A stretch of 64,000 nucleotides of DNA from CAVVYW01 sp963752605 (GCA_963752605.1 CAVVYW010000006.1:248001-312000), one strand, 5' to 3'; positions 26,912 through 36,155 are shown, numbered from the stretch's first letter. The notes: a model not told the origin generated them from the letters alone. Numbers and translations are program-made.

Positions 26912-28135
26912 GTGAATTCCGTAAGCACCGAGACCAAGACCAGAGCCGCACCGGACGCCGCGGGGCGCCCCGAGCACGCCTTCGCCGAGGACGGCAGGCC
27001 CTACCGGATCTGTACCCGCTGCATCATGGACACCAGCGATCCGGGGATCGTCTTCGACGAGAACGGAGTGTGCAATCACTGCCACGAGTACGAGGAGAGG
27101 GTCGCCGCCGAGGTATTTCCGCCGCCGCGCGGGCATCAGATGCTCGCTGCATACGTCGCCAAGATCAAGCAGGAAGGCCGGCGGCGGCCCTATGACTGCA
27201 TTCTCGGCCTGAGTGGGGGCGTCGACAGCACCTACGTCGCCTATCTCACCAAGAAGCTCGGTCTGAGGCCACTCGCGCTGCATCTGGACAACGGATGGGA
27301 CTCGGACGTGGCGGTCCGAAACATCCACAACATCGTCCGCAAACTCGACATCGACCTGGAGACGCATGTCCTCGATTGGGAGGAGTTCCGGAGCCTCCAG
27401 CTTGCATTTCTACGGGCCTCCACTCCGGACTCCGAGATCCCCACCGACCACGCCATCGTCGCCTCGCTTTATGCGACCGCGGCGAAGCACAGAGTCCGCT
27501 GGATCATGGACGGATCGAACGTCGTCACCGAGATCATGCTGCCCCCCACCTGGTCGCACGGCCACGGCGACTGGGGATACATCAAGGGGCTGAACGACAT
27601 CTTCGGAACCCGGGCCCTGAAGACTTTCCCGCACTTCGGGGTTCTCCGTCTGCACCTCTGGCACCACGGGCTTCGCCGAATCCGCAGGTTCCCGATCCTC
27701 AACTACGTCGACTACGACAAGCCCCGGGCGATGGAGATCCTCAAGCGGGAGCTGGACTGGGAGCCCTACGGAGCCAAGCACTACGAGTCCGTCTATACGA
27801 AGTTCTACCAGGGGTACATCCTCCCTGAGAAGTTCGGCTTCGACAAGCGCCGGGCTCACCTCTCCTGTCTCGTCCTCGACGGGAAGATCTCGCGAGATGA
27901 TGCCCTGGCGGAGATGGAGCACCCGGCCATCGATGCGGAGGAGCTTCGGCGGGATCGCGTCTTCGTCGCCAAGAAGCTGGGGCTCAGCGAAGCCGAGTTC
28001 GACGAGATCATGGCGTTGCCGTGCAAGACCTTCTGGGATTACCCCTCATATGAGAGGGACCTCTACGGCACCCTCCGCTATCGCGCGGGTCGGTGGCTTC
28101 ATCAGTCGGTAGGGCGGCTGCTGACCCGGGCTTGA
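26912..28135 (+). CDS. N-acetyl sugar amidotransferase (WbpG/PseA/WbuX family)
   Basis: 407 aa PP-loop ATPase that activates an acetamido group so ammonia from the HisH/HisF pair converts it to acetamidino. CTRCIMDTSDPGI and CNHC supply the family's cysteine pairs (probable zinc site). CILGLSGGVDSTYVAYL is the PP-loop SGGxDS, followed by LHLDNGWDSDVA and RWIMDGSNVVTEIM. The length matches the family. GTG 26912 is the first start in frame after the 42-base gap. Its TGA overlaps the TTG of the following GT4 as TTGA. In P. aeruginosa O5 this trio makes the acetamidino-mannuronic acid; the same product here is inferred. Confidence 0.9.
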   Translation: MNSVSTETKTRAAPDAAGRPEHAFAEDGRPYRICTRCIMDTSDPGIVFDENGVCNHCHEYEERVAAEVFPPPRGHQMLAAYVAKIKQEGRRRPYDCILGLSGGVDSTYVAYLTKKLGLRPLALHLDNGWDSDVAVRNIHNIVRKLDIDLETHVLDWEEFRSLQLAFLRASTPDSEIPTDHAIVASLYATAAKHRVRWIMDGSNVVTEIMLPPTWSHGHGDWGYIKGLNDIFGTRALKTFPHFGVLRLHLWHHGLRRIRRFPILNYVDYDKPRAMEILKRELDWEPYGAKHYESVYTKFYQGYILPEKFGFDKRRAHLSCLVLDGKISRDDALAEMEHPAIDAEELRRDRVFVAKKLGLSEAEFDEIMALPCKTFWDYPSYERDLYGTLRYRAGRWLHQSVGRLLTRA

Positions 28136-29352
28136 GCGCAGCCGTCCGACCAGGGGCGACGGGGACGAGACACGCCCTGGTGATCTCGCTGACGCCGGTC
28201 ACGGACGAGCCACGGGTAAAGCGGCAGGCGTCGGCCCTCCATGAGGCTGGCTGGCAGGTCTCGGTAGCCGGCTATCGCGGGCGGGATCCGGCCCCTGCGT
28301 TCTGGCGCCACCTGGAGGTCGCCGACGCCGGGGCTGGGCCGGGGATCGGCTCCGCCCTCTGGGGCTCCGCGCTGAGCCGCTTCTCGGAAGGCGCCACAGA
28401 GCGCGTCTACTGGCGCGCGGCGAACTATGAGGAGATCTATCAACAGCTTGCCTACGTCGACCCGGCGGACTACGACCTCGTGCTCGCACACGACTGGATG
28501 GCGACGCCTCTCGCCCACCGCCTCGGCGAAAAGCTGGGAATCCCGTTCTCGGTCGACGTTCACGAGTACGCCCGCGGCCAGTACATGAACAGCATCCGCT
28601 GGAGGCTGGGAATGCGGCCCTGGCTCCACGCCCTGCAGGGACGGCTTCTGCCGCGTGCGGCAGCCCTGACCACGGTCTGTGACGGCATCGCCGACCTCCT
28701 CTTCCAGGACTATCCGCTCCCCGAGCGGCCCACCGTGGTGCGAAGTTTCGCCAGCCACACCGAGCTTCCGTTCAGACCGACAGGTGACCGGATCACCGCC
28801 CTCTACCACGGGATCCTGATCCCGGCCCGGGGACTGGAGGAAGCGATCAAGAGCGCCCCGCGATGGAACCCGGGACTGCACCTCGTAATCAGGGGAGCCG
28901 GCCCCGACGACTACGTCCTCAGACTGCGAGCCCTCGCCGAGCGGGTCGGTGCGAGTAACCGCGTGACGATCGAGGGGCCCGTCCCGGCCTCGGAGATGAT
29001 CGAGCGAGCCAATGCCGATGCGGACATCGGCTTCTTCGTCCAGCCCGACCTCTCTCCCCAGAAGCGATTCACGCTGCCGAACAAGTTCTTCGAGTACGTG
29101 ACCGCCGGCCTCGCCCTCTGCGTCTCGGACCTGCCCGAGATGGCCCGGTTCGTGAACGAGCACGAGCTTGGGGTGCTGGTGCCGAACGCCGCTCCGGAGG
29201 AGATCGCAAGGGCGCTCAACTCGATGGATCGAGACTCGATCGACCGATTCAAGCGGCGCTCGCTGCAGGCGGCCCGCTCGCTCGACTGGAATCTCGAGAA
29301 GACGGTGATGCTCGGGCTCTACGAGCGGGTGGCCTCCACGGCCGCTCGCTAG
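28132..29352 (+). CDS. Glycosyltransferase family 4 (GT-B)
   Basis: 406 aa glycosyltransferase. ALVISLTPVTDEPRVKRQASAL opens the N-terminal domain, YDLVLAHDWMATPLAHRL and FSVDVHEYARGQY follow, and the donor half has TALYHGILIPARGLEEA, LVIRGAGPDDY, IEGPVPASEMIERA, and LPNKFFEYVTAGLALCVSDLPEM with the conserved glutamate before Y. TTG 28132 overlaps the amidotransferase stop as TTGA; the open frame to 28093 is shadow. Co-translated with the amidination trio, so it may transfer the amidinated sugar. Its end overlaps the convergent Wzt by four bases. Confidence 0.85.
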   Translation: MSAAVRPGATGTRHALVISLTPVTDEPRVKRQASALHEAGWQVSVAGYRGRDPAPAFWRHLEVADAGAGPGIGSALWGSALSRFSEGATERVYWRAANYEEIYQQLAYVDPADYDLVLAHDWMATPLAHRLGEKLGIPFSVDVHEYARGQYMNSIRWRLGMRPWLHALQGRLLPRAAALTTVCDGIADLLFQDYPLPERPTVVRSFASHTELPFRPTGDRITALYHGILIPARGLEEAIKSAPRWNPGLHLVIRGAGPDDYVLRLRALAERVGASNRVTIEGPVPASEMIERANADADIGFFVQPDLSPQKRFTLPNKFFEYVTAGLALCVSDLPEMARFVNEHELGVLVPNAAPEEIARALNSMDRDSIDRFKRRSLQAARSLDWNLEKTVMLGLYERVASTAAR

Positions 29353-30674
29353 GGCGAAGCGGCGTCCACCAGCTCGCCGGTCATCCGCTTCGCCTCACTC
29401 CAGGTCGACATGGGACGGACATAGCCGCGCACGCTCGACCAGGGCCAGCTCTCGTAACCCTCCTCGGGAACGTTCAGGGCGGTGAAGCGGAACGCGCCGG
29501 CCACCAGGTCGGTGATCTCACCGCGCATGTGGTGAAGCCCGATGTCGAGCACGTACTCACCGGGAAGCAGTGCCACCTCGATGTCGACCTCGACCTCGTT
29601 CAGCCCCTTTTCGATCGACAGCGGGGGGGCGGGCCGATCGACGCTCTGCATCGTTGCCACCCGTTCGCCCTCGACCGTCGAGATCCCCAGCTCGACCACA
29701 GCATCCGCGACCTCGACATGAGCTTCGAAGACCAGCGCAACCCGGAACGGCTCCCCCAGCCGCACGCTCTTGATCGGGCGTCCTTCCGAGTTCGCCATCG
29801 TCACGCGACGCAGCAGGGCCTCCCCTGTGCCATGGACCCGGTCTGCATCGGTCGGGATGATTGCCACCCCACCGGCCTGGTCCGCACCCGCTCGACTGAG
29901 GTACTCGGTGACCACATCCCCCGGTTTCCCGCTCATCGCGATATCCCCCTTGTCGATCAGGAAGGCCCGCGAACAAAGCCTCTGGATCGAGGGCATGTTG
30001 TGACTGACGAAGATGACCGTGCGCCCGTCCTCGGAGACCTCGTTCATCTTGCCCAGGCACTTTCGCTGGAACTCCGCGTCGCCCACGGCCAGCACCTCGT
30101 CCACGAGCATGATCTCGGGATCCAGATGGGCGGCGACCGCGAACGCGAGCCTCACATACATCCCGCTCGAGTAGCGCTTCACGGGAGTGTCGAGGAAGCG
30201 CTCGACCTCAGCGAACTCAACGATCTCGTCGAATCGGCGCTCGATCTCGCGACGGCGCATGCCGAGGATCGCACCGTTCACGAACACGTTCTCGCGACCC
30301 GTGAGCTCGGGATGAAATCCCGTACCGACCTCCAGCAGGGTCGCGGTCCGGCCCCAGAGCGTGATCTTGCCCTCGGAAGGCGGGGTGATCGCCGAGAGTA
30401 GCTTCAGCAGTGTGCTCTTACCGGCGCCGTTGGGCCCGATCAGGCCGACGATCTCGCCGGGCGCGATCTCCAAGGAGATGTTCCGCAAGGCCCAGATCGC
30501 CTCGCCGTGGGACTGAGGAGCCTTCAGGTGGGAAGGCTCGCGTCGCGGCCGCAGCCATCGCAGCGGAGCACTGAAGGCCTCCTCGACGTGCTCGGAGAGC
30601 AGCCCGCCAACGTGGGTCTGGCCCAGTCGGTAACGCTTGCCCACGTTCTCCGCACGGATCGCCGGGGTTCCCAT
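29349..30674 (-). CDS. wzt: Polysaccharide ABC exporter ATPase with Wzt C-terminal domain (exporter 1)
   Basis: 441 aa ATPase of a Wzm/Wzt-type exporter. Walker A GPNGAGKST at residues 80-88, signature YSSGMYVRLAFA, Walker B IMLVDEVLAVGD and the H-loop VSHN are all intact. From about residue 260 on is an immunoglobulin-like beta-rich region (VRLGEPFRVALVFEAHVEV, LNEVEVDIEVALLPGEYVLDIGLH) matching the Wzt carbohydrate-binding domain that recognises a modified chain end. It follows its permease by seven bases and overlaps the convergent GT4. A paralogue with the same layout is at 48255-49541. Confidence 0.9.
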   Translation of the reverse strand: MGTPAIRAENVGKRYRLGQTHVGGLLSEHVEEAFSAPLRWLRPRREPSHLKAPQSHGEAIWALRNISLEIAPGEIVGLIGPNGAGKSTLLKLLSAITPPSEGKITLWGRTATLLEVGTGFHPELTGRENVFVNGAILGMRRREIERRFDEIVEFAEVERFLDTPVKRYSSGMYVRLAFAVAAHLDPEIMLVDEVLAVGDAEFQRKCLGKMNEVSEDGRTVIFVSHNMPSIQRLCSRAFLIDKGDIAMSGKPGDVVTEYLSRAGADQAGGVAIIPTDADRVHGTGEALLRRVTMANSEGRPIKSVRLGEPFRVALVFEAHVEVADAVVELGISTVEGERVATMQSVDRPAPPLSIEKGLNEVEVDIEVALLPGEYVLDIGLHHMRGEITDLVAGAFRFTALNVPEEGYESWPWSSVRGYVRPMSTWSEAKRMTGELVDAASP

Positions 30675-30681
30675 CGCGCCC

Positions 30682-31518
30682 CTAGATGACGTCGGCGAAG
30701 GTGCGCTCGGCCCGCTGGAAGTAGGCCGCGCCGCTGATCAGCAGCAGCACGCACGCCACCACGGGGAAGATGATCACGAACAGCGACGACTCGAACGTCC
30801 CGAACAGGGCCCACCGGTACGCCTCGAGCAGGCCGACCACCGGGTTCAGGGCATACAGCGGTTGCAGGTTTGACGGCACCAGGTCGAACGGGTAAGTGAT
30901 CGGGCTGACGAACAGCCCCACCAGGATCAGGAAGGGGACCAACTGCTGCACATCACGGTACTTCACGTTCAAAGCGGAGAGCCAGAGCGCCGCCCCCAAA
31001 ACGGTCCCAAATGCGACCAGCACGATCACTGGCACGAGAAGGATCTGGACGTGCAGCGCGACGCCGTAGATCAACATGGTTGCGATTACCACGAGGAAGG
31101 CGAAAATGAAGTCCACCAGTGCGGGGAAGAGGAAGCTGAAGGGGATGATCATCCGAGGGAAGTAGACCTTCGAGATCAGGTCCTCGTTTAGGACCGTGCT
31201 CTCGGATGCGAAGCGCACCGCCCCGGAGATGAAAAGCCAGAGCACCATTCCCGAAACCGCAAAGACGGGATAGGGCACGCCCGGCTGCGAGGGCACCTTG
31301 GCCAGCAGCCCGAGAAACACGCTGAAGACGGCTGCCAGCAGGACAGGTTGCAGAATCGCCCAGAACACCCCGACCGCCGACTGCGCGTAGCGCACCAGCA
31401 CCTCGCGGCGAGCAAGGTAATAGATCAGATCGCGGTATCGCCAGATCTCCCTGAGGTCGGGGAGGCGACGGGCGTCGGCGGGCTCGAGGACCCGCGGGGA
31501 AGATGCGTACGCTTCCAT
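30682..31518 (-). CDS. wzm: Polysaccharide ABC exporter permease (exporter 1)
   Basis: 278 aa permease with six predicted helices, ABC-2 type. LREIWRYRDLIYYLARREVLVRYAQSAVG is the amphipathic gate region, cut here by helix 1; ALNVKYRDVQQLVPF and VSPITYPFDLVP, then LYALNPVVGLLEAYRWALFG are hallmarks of Wzm/TagG proteins. ATG 31518. A TACACT box lies about 59 nt upstream, so this gene likely has an untranslated leader, as does the paralogue at 50407. Forms a dimer with two copies of the adjacent ATPase and exports an undecaprenyl-linked glycan. Confidence 0.9.
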   Translation of the reverse strand: MEAYASSPRVLEPADARRLPDLREIWRYRDLIYYLARREVLVRYAQSAVGVFWAILQPVLLAAVFSVFLGLLAKVPSQPGVPYPVFAVSGMVLWLFISGAVRFASESTVLNEDLISKVYFPRMIIPFSFLFPALVDFIFAFLVVIATMLIYGVALHVQILLVPVIVLVAFGTVLGAALWLSALNVKYRDVQQLVPFLILVGLFVSPITYPFDLVPSNLQPLYALNPVVGLLEAYRWALFGTFESSLFVIIFPVVACVLLLISGAAYFQRAERTFADVI

Positions 31519-31577
31519 GGTTCGGCTACCGATGAAGCCAGGACCCGTCCGTGACTGCAGACTTCATGGAGCCGCGC

Positions 31578-31583
31578 AGTGTA
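31578..31583 (-). promoter_or_regulatory. -10 box TACACT upstream of wzm (exporter 1)
   Basis: TACACT on the minus strand, 59 nt before ATG 31518. The identical hexamer lies 68 nt before the paralogous permease, suggesting a conserved leadered promoter for both exporters. Confidence 0.4.
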
Positions 31584-31591
31584 GCCGGAGA

Positions 31592-32864
31592 TCAACCAGC
31601 GCTTGAGCGCCCCCCGACAGCGCCTGACGCCGCAACTCCTTGGAGTTCGGGCTTGGGCTGAGGCCGAGCTCGGAGGCCCGCCAGCTCGGCTTCCAGCGTA
31701 AGAATCGCTCCGGCGACATCGTCGGATCCCGCCTTTCCCATCATGGCCCGAAGGATCCGGCGCAGGCGTGGCATTCTCAGGAGCAGCCGGTGGATCAGAT
31801 CACGAACAGTCCCTCGGATCGCGGCGACTTGATGACGCGCGCGGAGTCTTGCGCGACCCGCCCATATGTCCGCTCTGGACCTGCCCGCACGGCGCTCTGC
31901 TCCGCTGAGCAGACGGAATTGCTGCCTCCGCACCGCCTTGTCTGGCCACCGTCTTACGTCGTAGAGGTCCTCGCGCGCCCGAACCGTCAGATTGCGTCGA
32001 TCCAGTTCGGCCGCCCCCAACTCCTCGGCGATCAGAAAATCGTGGGCAATGATGTTGTGCAGAGAGGCATACAGGCCGGGGATCGGCAGCCGATCCACCA
32101 TACGGGGATCGATCTCCTCGAGATAGCGCCTCGTGTAATCCAGGTCCTGTTGGGATTGTCGCCAGGTCGAGGTCTCGCTCGAGTATGAGAGCTGCAGGGG
32201 TACCCCCGCATCGACGAAGGAGGGTGCGGTCAGCAGCGCGCCGACGCGAGACGTGTGATCGGGAGATCCCGGCGGGAACACGCGCCCGAGCCGGCCTCGA
32301 ATTCCGTCCAGGACGTCCCGCCGGTAGAGGCCGAAGCAAATGTTCCCGCGAAATTCAGCCGGCCCCTCGGTGCCGCGCCGGACACTGAAAGTCATGGCCT
32401 TCGCCAGCTCGTCGCGGCCGGAGAAAGGAGTCGGGCCTGACGGCGGGTAGGGGTAAGGACGATAGGACCCGGTTTTGAGGTCCGACCGCTCGTTGTGCGA
32501 GTCGAAGTTCGAGCACCACCACGAGATCACCGCGGCCGAGGTCTCCTCCAAGAGATCAAGAGCGTAGGACATCGTCGAGGGCAGCCAAACCATCCTGTCG
32601 GTCATCAACCCGACGTAGTCGCCACTCGCGGCGGCGCAACCGGCCTCCCAGTTGTCGTGCATCATGAGCGGCCGGTCGGCCCGCAGGTAGCGAAAGCGGT
32701 CGTCTCCAAACTCCTCCACTACCTCGTCGCACGGCGCGCTGACCGGATTGTCGGCGACGATCACCTCGAAATCCGTGAAGCTCCTGCGCCACCAGGCTTC
32801 TCAGCGCCTCCCGGACGAACATCGGCCGGTCGCGCGTGGGCACGACCACGGAGATCAGGGGCAT
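31592..32864 (-). CDS. Family 2 glycosyltransferase (one frameshift)
   Basis: 423 aa when read across one frameshift. ATG 32864 opens PLISVVVPTRDRPMFVREAL; the frame breaks in the CC pair 32783-32784, and dropping one base gives SFTDFEVIVADNPVS, which continues to 31592. GDYVGLMTDRMVWLPS contains the DxD-like TDR. The C-terminal 150 residues are basic, rich in RR and helical, and end in a glycine/serine tail. A TAGGAT box 7 nt upstream supports the start. It sits between the exporter permease and the CmcI-like gene. The single extra base is probably a sequence error. Confidence 0.75.
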
Positions 32865-32871
32865 ACGCCGA

Positions 32872-32877
32872 ATCCTA
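32872..32877 (-). promoter_or_regulatory. -10 box TAGGAT for the GT2 at 32864
   Basis: TAGGAT on the minus strand, 7 nt before ATG 32864. Confidence 0.5.
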
Positions 32878-32903
32878 GGTCCGGCAGCGGCCGAACCGCG
32901 TTT

Positions 32904-33688
32904 TTAGTCGACGCGCCTCAGAAAGCCCCCGGGCCAGTACGTGACGCGCTGGTCGACGATGCCCTCGTTGAATCCGAAGGGTGGCTCCTCCCGCCTGAAG
33001 CGCGAGTCCTCCGCCAGGAACTCCGCCATCGCGCTGACCGGGTTGTTCCAGCTCCAGTCGGGCTCCGACCGGGGCGCGCCTGCGAGCCGCTCCATGATCC
33101 CGTCCATCACGACGAAATACGAGCCGGGCGAAACCAGATCCGGCGTAGGCCCGAAGCTCAGCGAGCACGTGATCACTGGAAGTGGTTCGAGTCGAGCAGG
33201 ACGAGGGTTGTTTCACCGGGGTTCACCCGCTTCTCGACCTGCGCGACGGTGGCGGGGTCGCTGGAGTCACCCTCGATCAGCTCGATCAGCTCGAGCAGGG
33301 GGTGCGCCTCGATCGCTGCCCTGTTTTGTGGGCGGATCTCGATGTCGATGCCGATCACCCGGCCCTTGCCGAGCGCCTTGCAGAGCGTCGCGTAGAAGAC
33401 CAGCGAGCCCCCATGGGCGACACCGGTCTCGATGATCACGTCGGGCCGAACAGAGGCGATCACCTCCTGCACGCGCAGCAGGTCCTCCGGCAGCTGGATC
33501 ACCGGCAGACCGAGCCAGGTGAAGCTGTACACGTACTTCTGGTCCCAGCCGATCCGGAGCCATGCGTCCGAGATCAGCCGGAACGCCTCTGGGGAATCGA
33601 AGCCGTAGGTACGCGCGTCCGAACCCTCGCCGACGGTGACGACGGCCGCGGCCGGATCGATGGTGAGCCTATGTAGATCAGCGCTCAA
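32904..33688 (-). CDS. CmcI-like cephalosporin hydroxylase/sugar O-methyltransferase (two frameshifts)
   Basis: 260 aa when read across two one-base insertions, near 33180 (gaag) and 33140-33141 (cc). Segments KYVYSFTWLGLPVIQLPEDL, DVIIETGVAHGGSLVFYA, VIGIDIEIRPQN and LVLLDSNH match the CmcI/rhamnosyl O-methyltransferase family (SAM-dependent, metal-aided). After the breaks the frame continues SDHVLAELRAYA, then SPGSYFVVMDGIMERL and RSEPDWSWNNP. The intact paralogue at 51399-52193 confirms the junctions. TTG 33688 overlaps the upstream acetyltransferase stop; no better start is visible. Likely O-methylates a sugar made by the neighbouring aminotransferase and GNAT genes. Confidence 0.7.
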
Positions 33689-34322
33689 TCGACTCAAGCT
33701 CCAGATACACCACGTCGAGATCGGGGCCGGCGAGGGACGGATCCTCAATCCAGTGAATCCGTCGTCGACCCTCTCCCGCCGAAGCGGCACTGCAGTACCC
33801 GGTGGCGCTGGCCTTCTCTTGTAGTAGTTGATCACCGGGTTATCGGACCGAACGCGACCCATCCAACTGCGGATGCCGAGGGCGTCTCTCGCCCAGCGCC
33901 ATAGCGTCTCCCGCGCTTGTATCATCAGCCCCGACGGCGCATCCTCGCCTCGAACCCACGCGTCCAGTTCGCCCGACCCGGTGTCCCAATCGATCAGGGT
34001 GAGTCCTAGCTGACCCACTGTTCGCCCTCGTGGTCATCGACCATGAACAAGATGCGGCCGTCGTCAGGACCAACGGACTCTGACAGACAACGCTGGGTCC
34101 TGGCCTCGCTTGCGACGAACTCGGTGAGGAAGGCATCGACGAAGCGGTTGCGCCATTGGGTCAGCTTCTCCACGTCACTGGGGGGAATTGCCCCCGGCAT
34201 CGTTACAACGGGGCGCATCGAACCGATCACCGGCGACCCCACTGGCAGACTCATGGCGGGCTGAGGGTAGGAGGCGGCTGCCTTCGCGGCTAACAAGCAC
34301 CTCCCTTGCCGGCCTGATCCAT
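33678..34322 (-). CDS. GNAT N-acetyltransferase, tandem copy B (frameshifted)
   Basis: About 215 aa after correcting three one-base losses near 34305, 34025 and 33760. The pieces KLTQWRNRFVDAFLTEF, GRILFMVDDHEG, VGQLGLTLIDWDTG, LMIQARETLWRWARDALG and RVRSDNPVINYY give the GNAT fold (strand 4 and the acetyl-CoA loop region, then the SDN motif). ATG 34322 abuts the stop of copy A. The downstream CmcI-like gene begins within its last bases. Each break is absent from copy A, so the two copies correct one another. Probably acetylates the amino sugar formed by the upstream DegT enzyme. Confidence 0.7.
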
Positions 34323-34972
34323 CTACTCGCTCTCCCCAAAAAAGGACCGCAGATACACCACGTCGAGTTCGGGGTTGGTGAGGGACGGATCCTCAATCCA
34401 GTGAATTCCGTCGTCGACCTCTTCCCGCCGAAGCGGCACTCGCAGTACCTCGGTGGCGCCGACCTTCCCCTTGAAGTAGTTGATGCCCGGGTTATCGGAC
34501 CGAACGCGCCCCATCCAACCGCGGATGCCGAGGGCGTCTCTCGCCCAGCGCCATAGCGTCTCCCGCGCTTGGATCATCAGCCCGACGGCGCATCCTCGCC
34601 TCGAATCCACGCGTCCAGTTCGCCCCACCCGGTGTCCCAATCGATCAGGGTAAGCCCTAGCTGACCCACTGTTCTGCCCTCGTGGTCGTCGATCATGAAC
34701 AAGATTCGGCCCTCGTCAGGACCCACGGACTCTGATAGCCAGCGCTGCGTCCTCGTCTCGGTTGCGACGAACTCAGTGAGGAAGACATCGACGAACCGGT
34801 TTCGCCACTGGGTCAGCTTCTCCACGTCACTGGGGGGAATTGCCCCCGGCACCGTTACAACGGGGCGCATCGAACCGATTACTGGCGACCCCACTGGCAG
34901 GCTCAGGGCGGGCTGGGGGTAGGAGGCGGCTGCCTTCGTTGCTCTCAAGACCTCCCTTCCCGTCTGATTCAT
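34323..34972 (-). CDS. GNAT N-acetyltransferase, tandem copy A (frameshifted)
   Basis: About 216 aa after restoring one base in the CCC run at 34581-34583, where copy B has four. KLTQWRNRFVDVFLTEF, GRILFMIDDHEG, GQLGLTLIDWDTGWGELDAW, RETLWRWARDALGIRGWMG and RVRSDNPGINYFKGKVGA follow the sugar-amine GNAT pattern. ATG 34972 abuts the TAG of the aminotransferase. It shares long near-identical stretches with copy B at an offset of about 650 bases. Substrate is presumably a 3- or 4-amino-deoxy sugar nucleotide, judged from the DegT neighbour. Confidence 0.75.
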
Positions 34973-36142
34973 CTATTCGCCCTCCGCGAAGAAGGATCGA
35001 ACCCCAGCTATCACCCGCTCGACCGTGTCGGCGGCCCGCACGGAGTGGAGGGGCAGGGTCAGGATCTCCGCGCCGACCCCCTCCGTGATGCTTAGGTCCC
35101 CGCGGCGGCAATCCCGGAAGGCTGAACGAGTGTCCCGACTGCCAATGGATGCCAGTGTCAATACCCAGCCCGGAGAGGTGGGCTCGAAGCCCTGTCGCTG
35201 CGCGGCGGGAACGCGGACGTAGTAGAGGAAGGGGACCAGGTCTTCCGGGAAGTCGGTGGCCGGCGTGCGGACCTGCTCGAGCTCCGCAAACGCCTCGTCG
35301 TAGCGGCAGCAGGTGTCGCGGCTGGCCGCCCCGATGTCTGGCAGCTTCGCGAGCTGCGCCACCCCAATCGCGGCATGGAGGTTGGCCAGGTGATAGCGGA
35401 AGCCCAGCCTCCTGACATCGTGGGTCCCCGCTCTGCGGTTCCGGTACATCTGGTCCGCCGGCTGGGCCATTCCGATCAGTCGCATTTCATGCACGCGCTG
35501 TAGCTCCTCATCGCTCCGAACTATGAGCGCCCCTCCGTCTATCGACGTCATTGCCTTGATCGGATCGAAGCTGAACATGGTCATGTCCGAGAACCCGCCA
35601 ACCGGACGGCCCCGATAACGCGATCCGATCGAGTGAGCGGCGTCGTGGACGACGCGTAGACGATGCTTCTCCGCCAGCTCGGCCAAGGCGGCGTGATCGC
35701 AGAGCATGCACGCATAGTCAGTCGCGATGATCGCCTTCGTCGCAGGCGTGACCAGCTCGCTTGCGCTCTCGACGTCGATGCAAAGGGTCTGGTCTTCGAC
35801 GTCGCAAAACACTGGGTCAGCCCCGGTGGCGAGGATGGCCTGGAAATCCGCGACGTTGTTGAACGATGGCGTAATCACCTCGTCCCCGGGGCCGACTTCC
35901 GCGAGCATCAGGGCAAGATGGAGCGCGGCATGGCCGGTGCTCACCGCGGCGACGCGCCGATCGGGCGCCTCGATCAGGCGCGCCAGGGCCTCCTCGAACC
36001 GCGCCACGTGGCTGCCCATTCCCAGCCACCCGAGCTCGAGCGCGGCGCGCGCCGCCTCGAACTCCTCAGCCTCGAGGAGTGGCTTGAAGACCGGGATCTG
36101 GTCGTGTTCGCGATCCCTCGCCGCGACGACCTCCGCGCTCAT
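34973..36142 (-). CDS. DegT/DnrJ/EryC1 sugar aminotransferase (compensated frameshift)
   Basis: 389 aa PLP enzyme that aminates a keto-sugar nucleotide. VSTGHAALHLALMLAEVGPGDEVI is the cofactor phosphate region, RVVHDAAHSIGS holds the PLP-stacking aspartate/histidine, and FSFDPIKAMTSIDGG the Schiff-base lysine. Between about 35115 and 35190 the residues lose family resemblance, but the adjacent frame there reads HLSGLGIDTGIHWQSGHSFS, the expected motif. Two opposite indels therefore bracket this part and the overall frame is kept. ATG 36142 is chosen over GTG 36190 because TAACCT lies 7 nt before it. The two GNAT genes follow directly, a common aminotransferase-acetyltransferase pairing. Confidence 0.85.
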   Translation of the reverse strand: MSAEVVAARDREHDQIPVFKPLLEAEEFEAARAALELGWLGMGSHVARFEEALARLIEAPDRRVAAVSTGHAALHLALMLAEVGPGDEVITPSFNNVADFQAILATGADPVFCDVEDQTLCIDVESASELVTPATKAIIATDYACMLCDHAALAELAEKHRLRVVHDAAHSIGSRYRGRPVGGFSDMTMFSFDPIKAMTSIDGGALIVRSDEELQRVHEMRLIGMAQPADQMYRNRRAGTHDVRRLGFRYHLANLHAAIGVAQLAKLPDIGAASRDTCCRYDEAFAELEQVRTPATDFPEDLVPFLYYVRVPAAQRQGFEPTSPGWVLTLASIGSRDTRSAFRDCRRGDLSITEGVGAEILTLPLHSVRAADTVERVIAGVRSFFAEGE

Positions 36143-36149
36143 GCTCGCA

Positions 36150-36155
36150 AGGTTA
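36150..36155 (-). promoter_or_regulatory. -10 box TAACCT for the DegT aminotransferase
   Basis: TAACCT on the minus strand, 7 nt before ATG 36142. It decides this start against one 48 bases upstream. Confidence 0.5.

Larger units (their letters stand above)
33678..34972. repeat. Direct tandem duplication of a GNAT gene (unit about 650 bp)
   Basis: Two head-to-tail units, 34323-34972 and 33678-34322. Matching stretches such as cagcttctccacgtcactgg at 34162 and 34814, and gtcgtcgacc at 33761 and 34410, give offsets of 652 and 649. Similarity is highest in the first half of the gene and drops at the 3' end, so this is a diverged gene duplication and not an exact assembly repeat. Confidence 0.85.

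Noticed and set aside
33678..34972. Assembly stutter producing the tandem GNAT copies
   Set aside because: The copies differ by many substitutions, especially at their ends, so they are separate genes.
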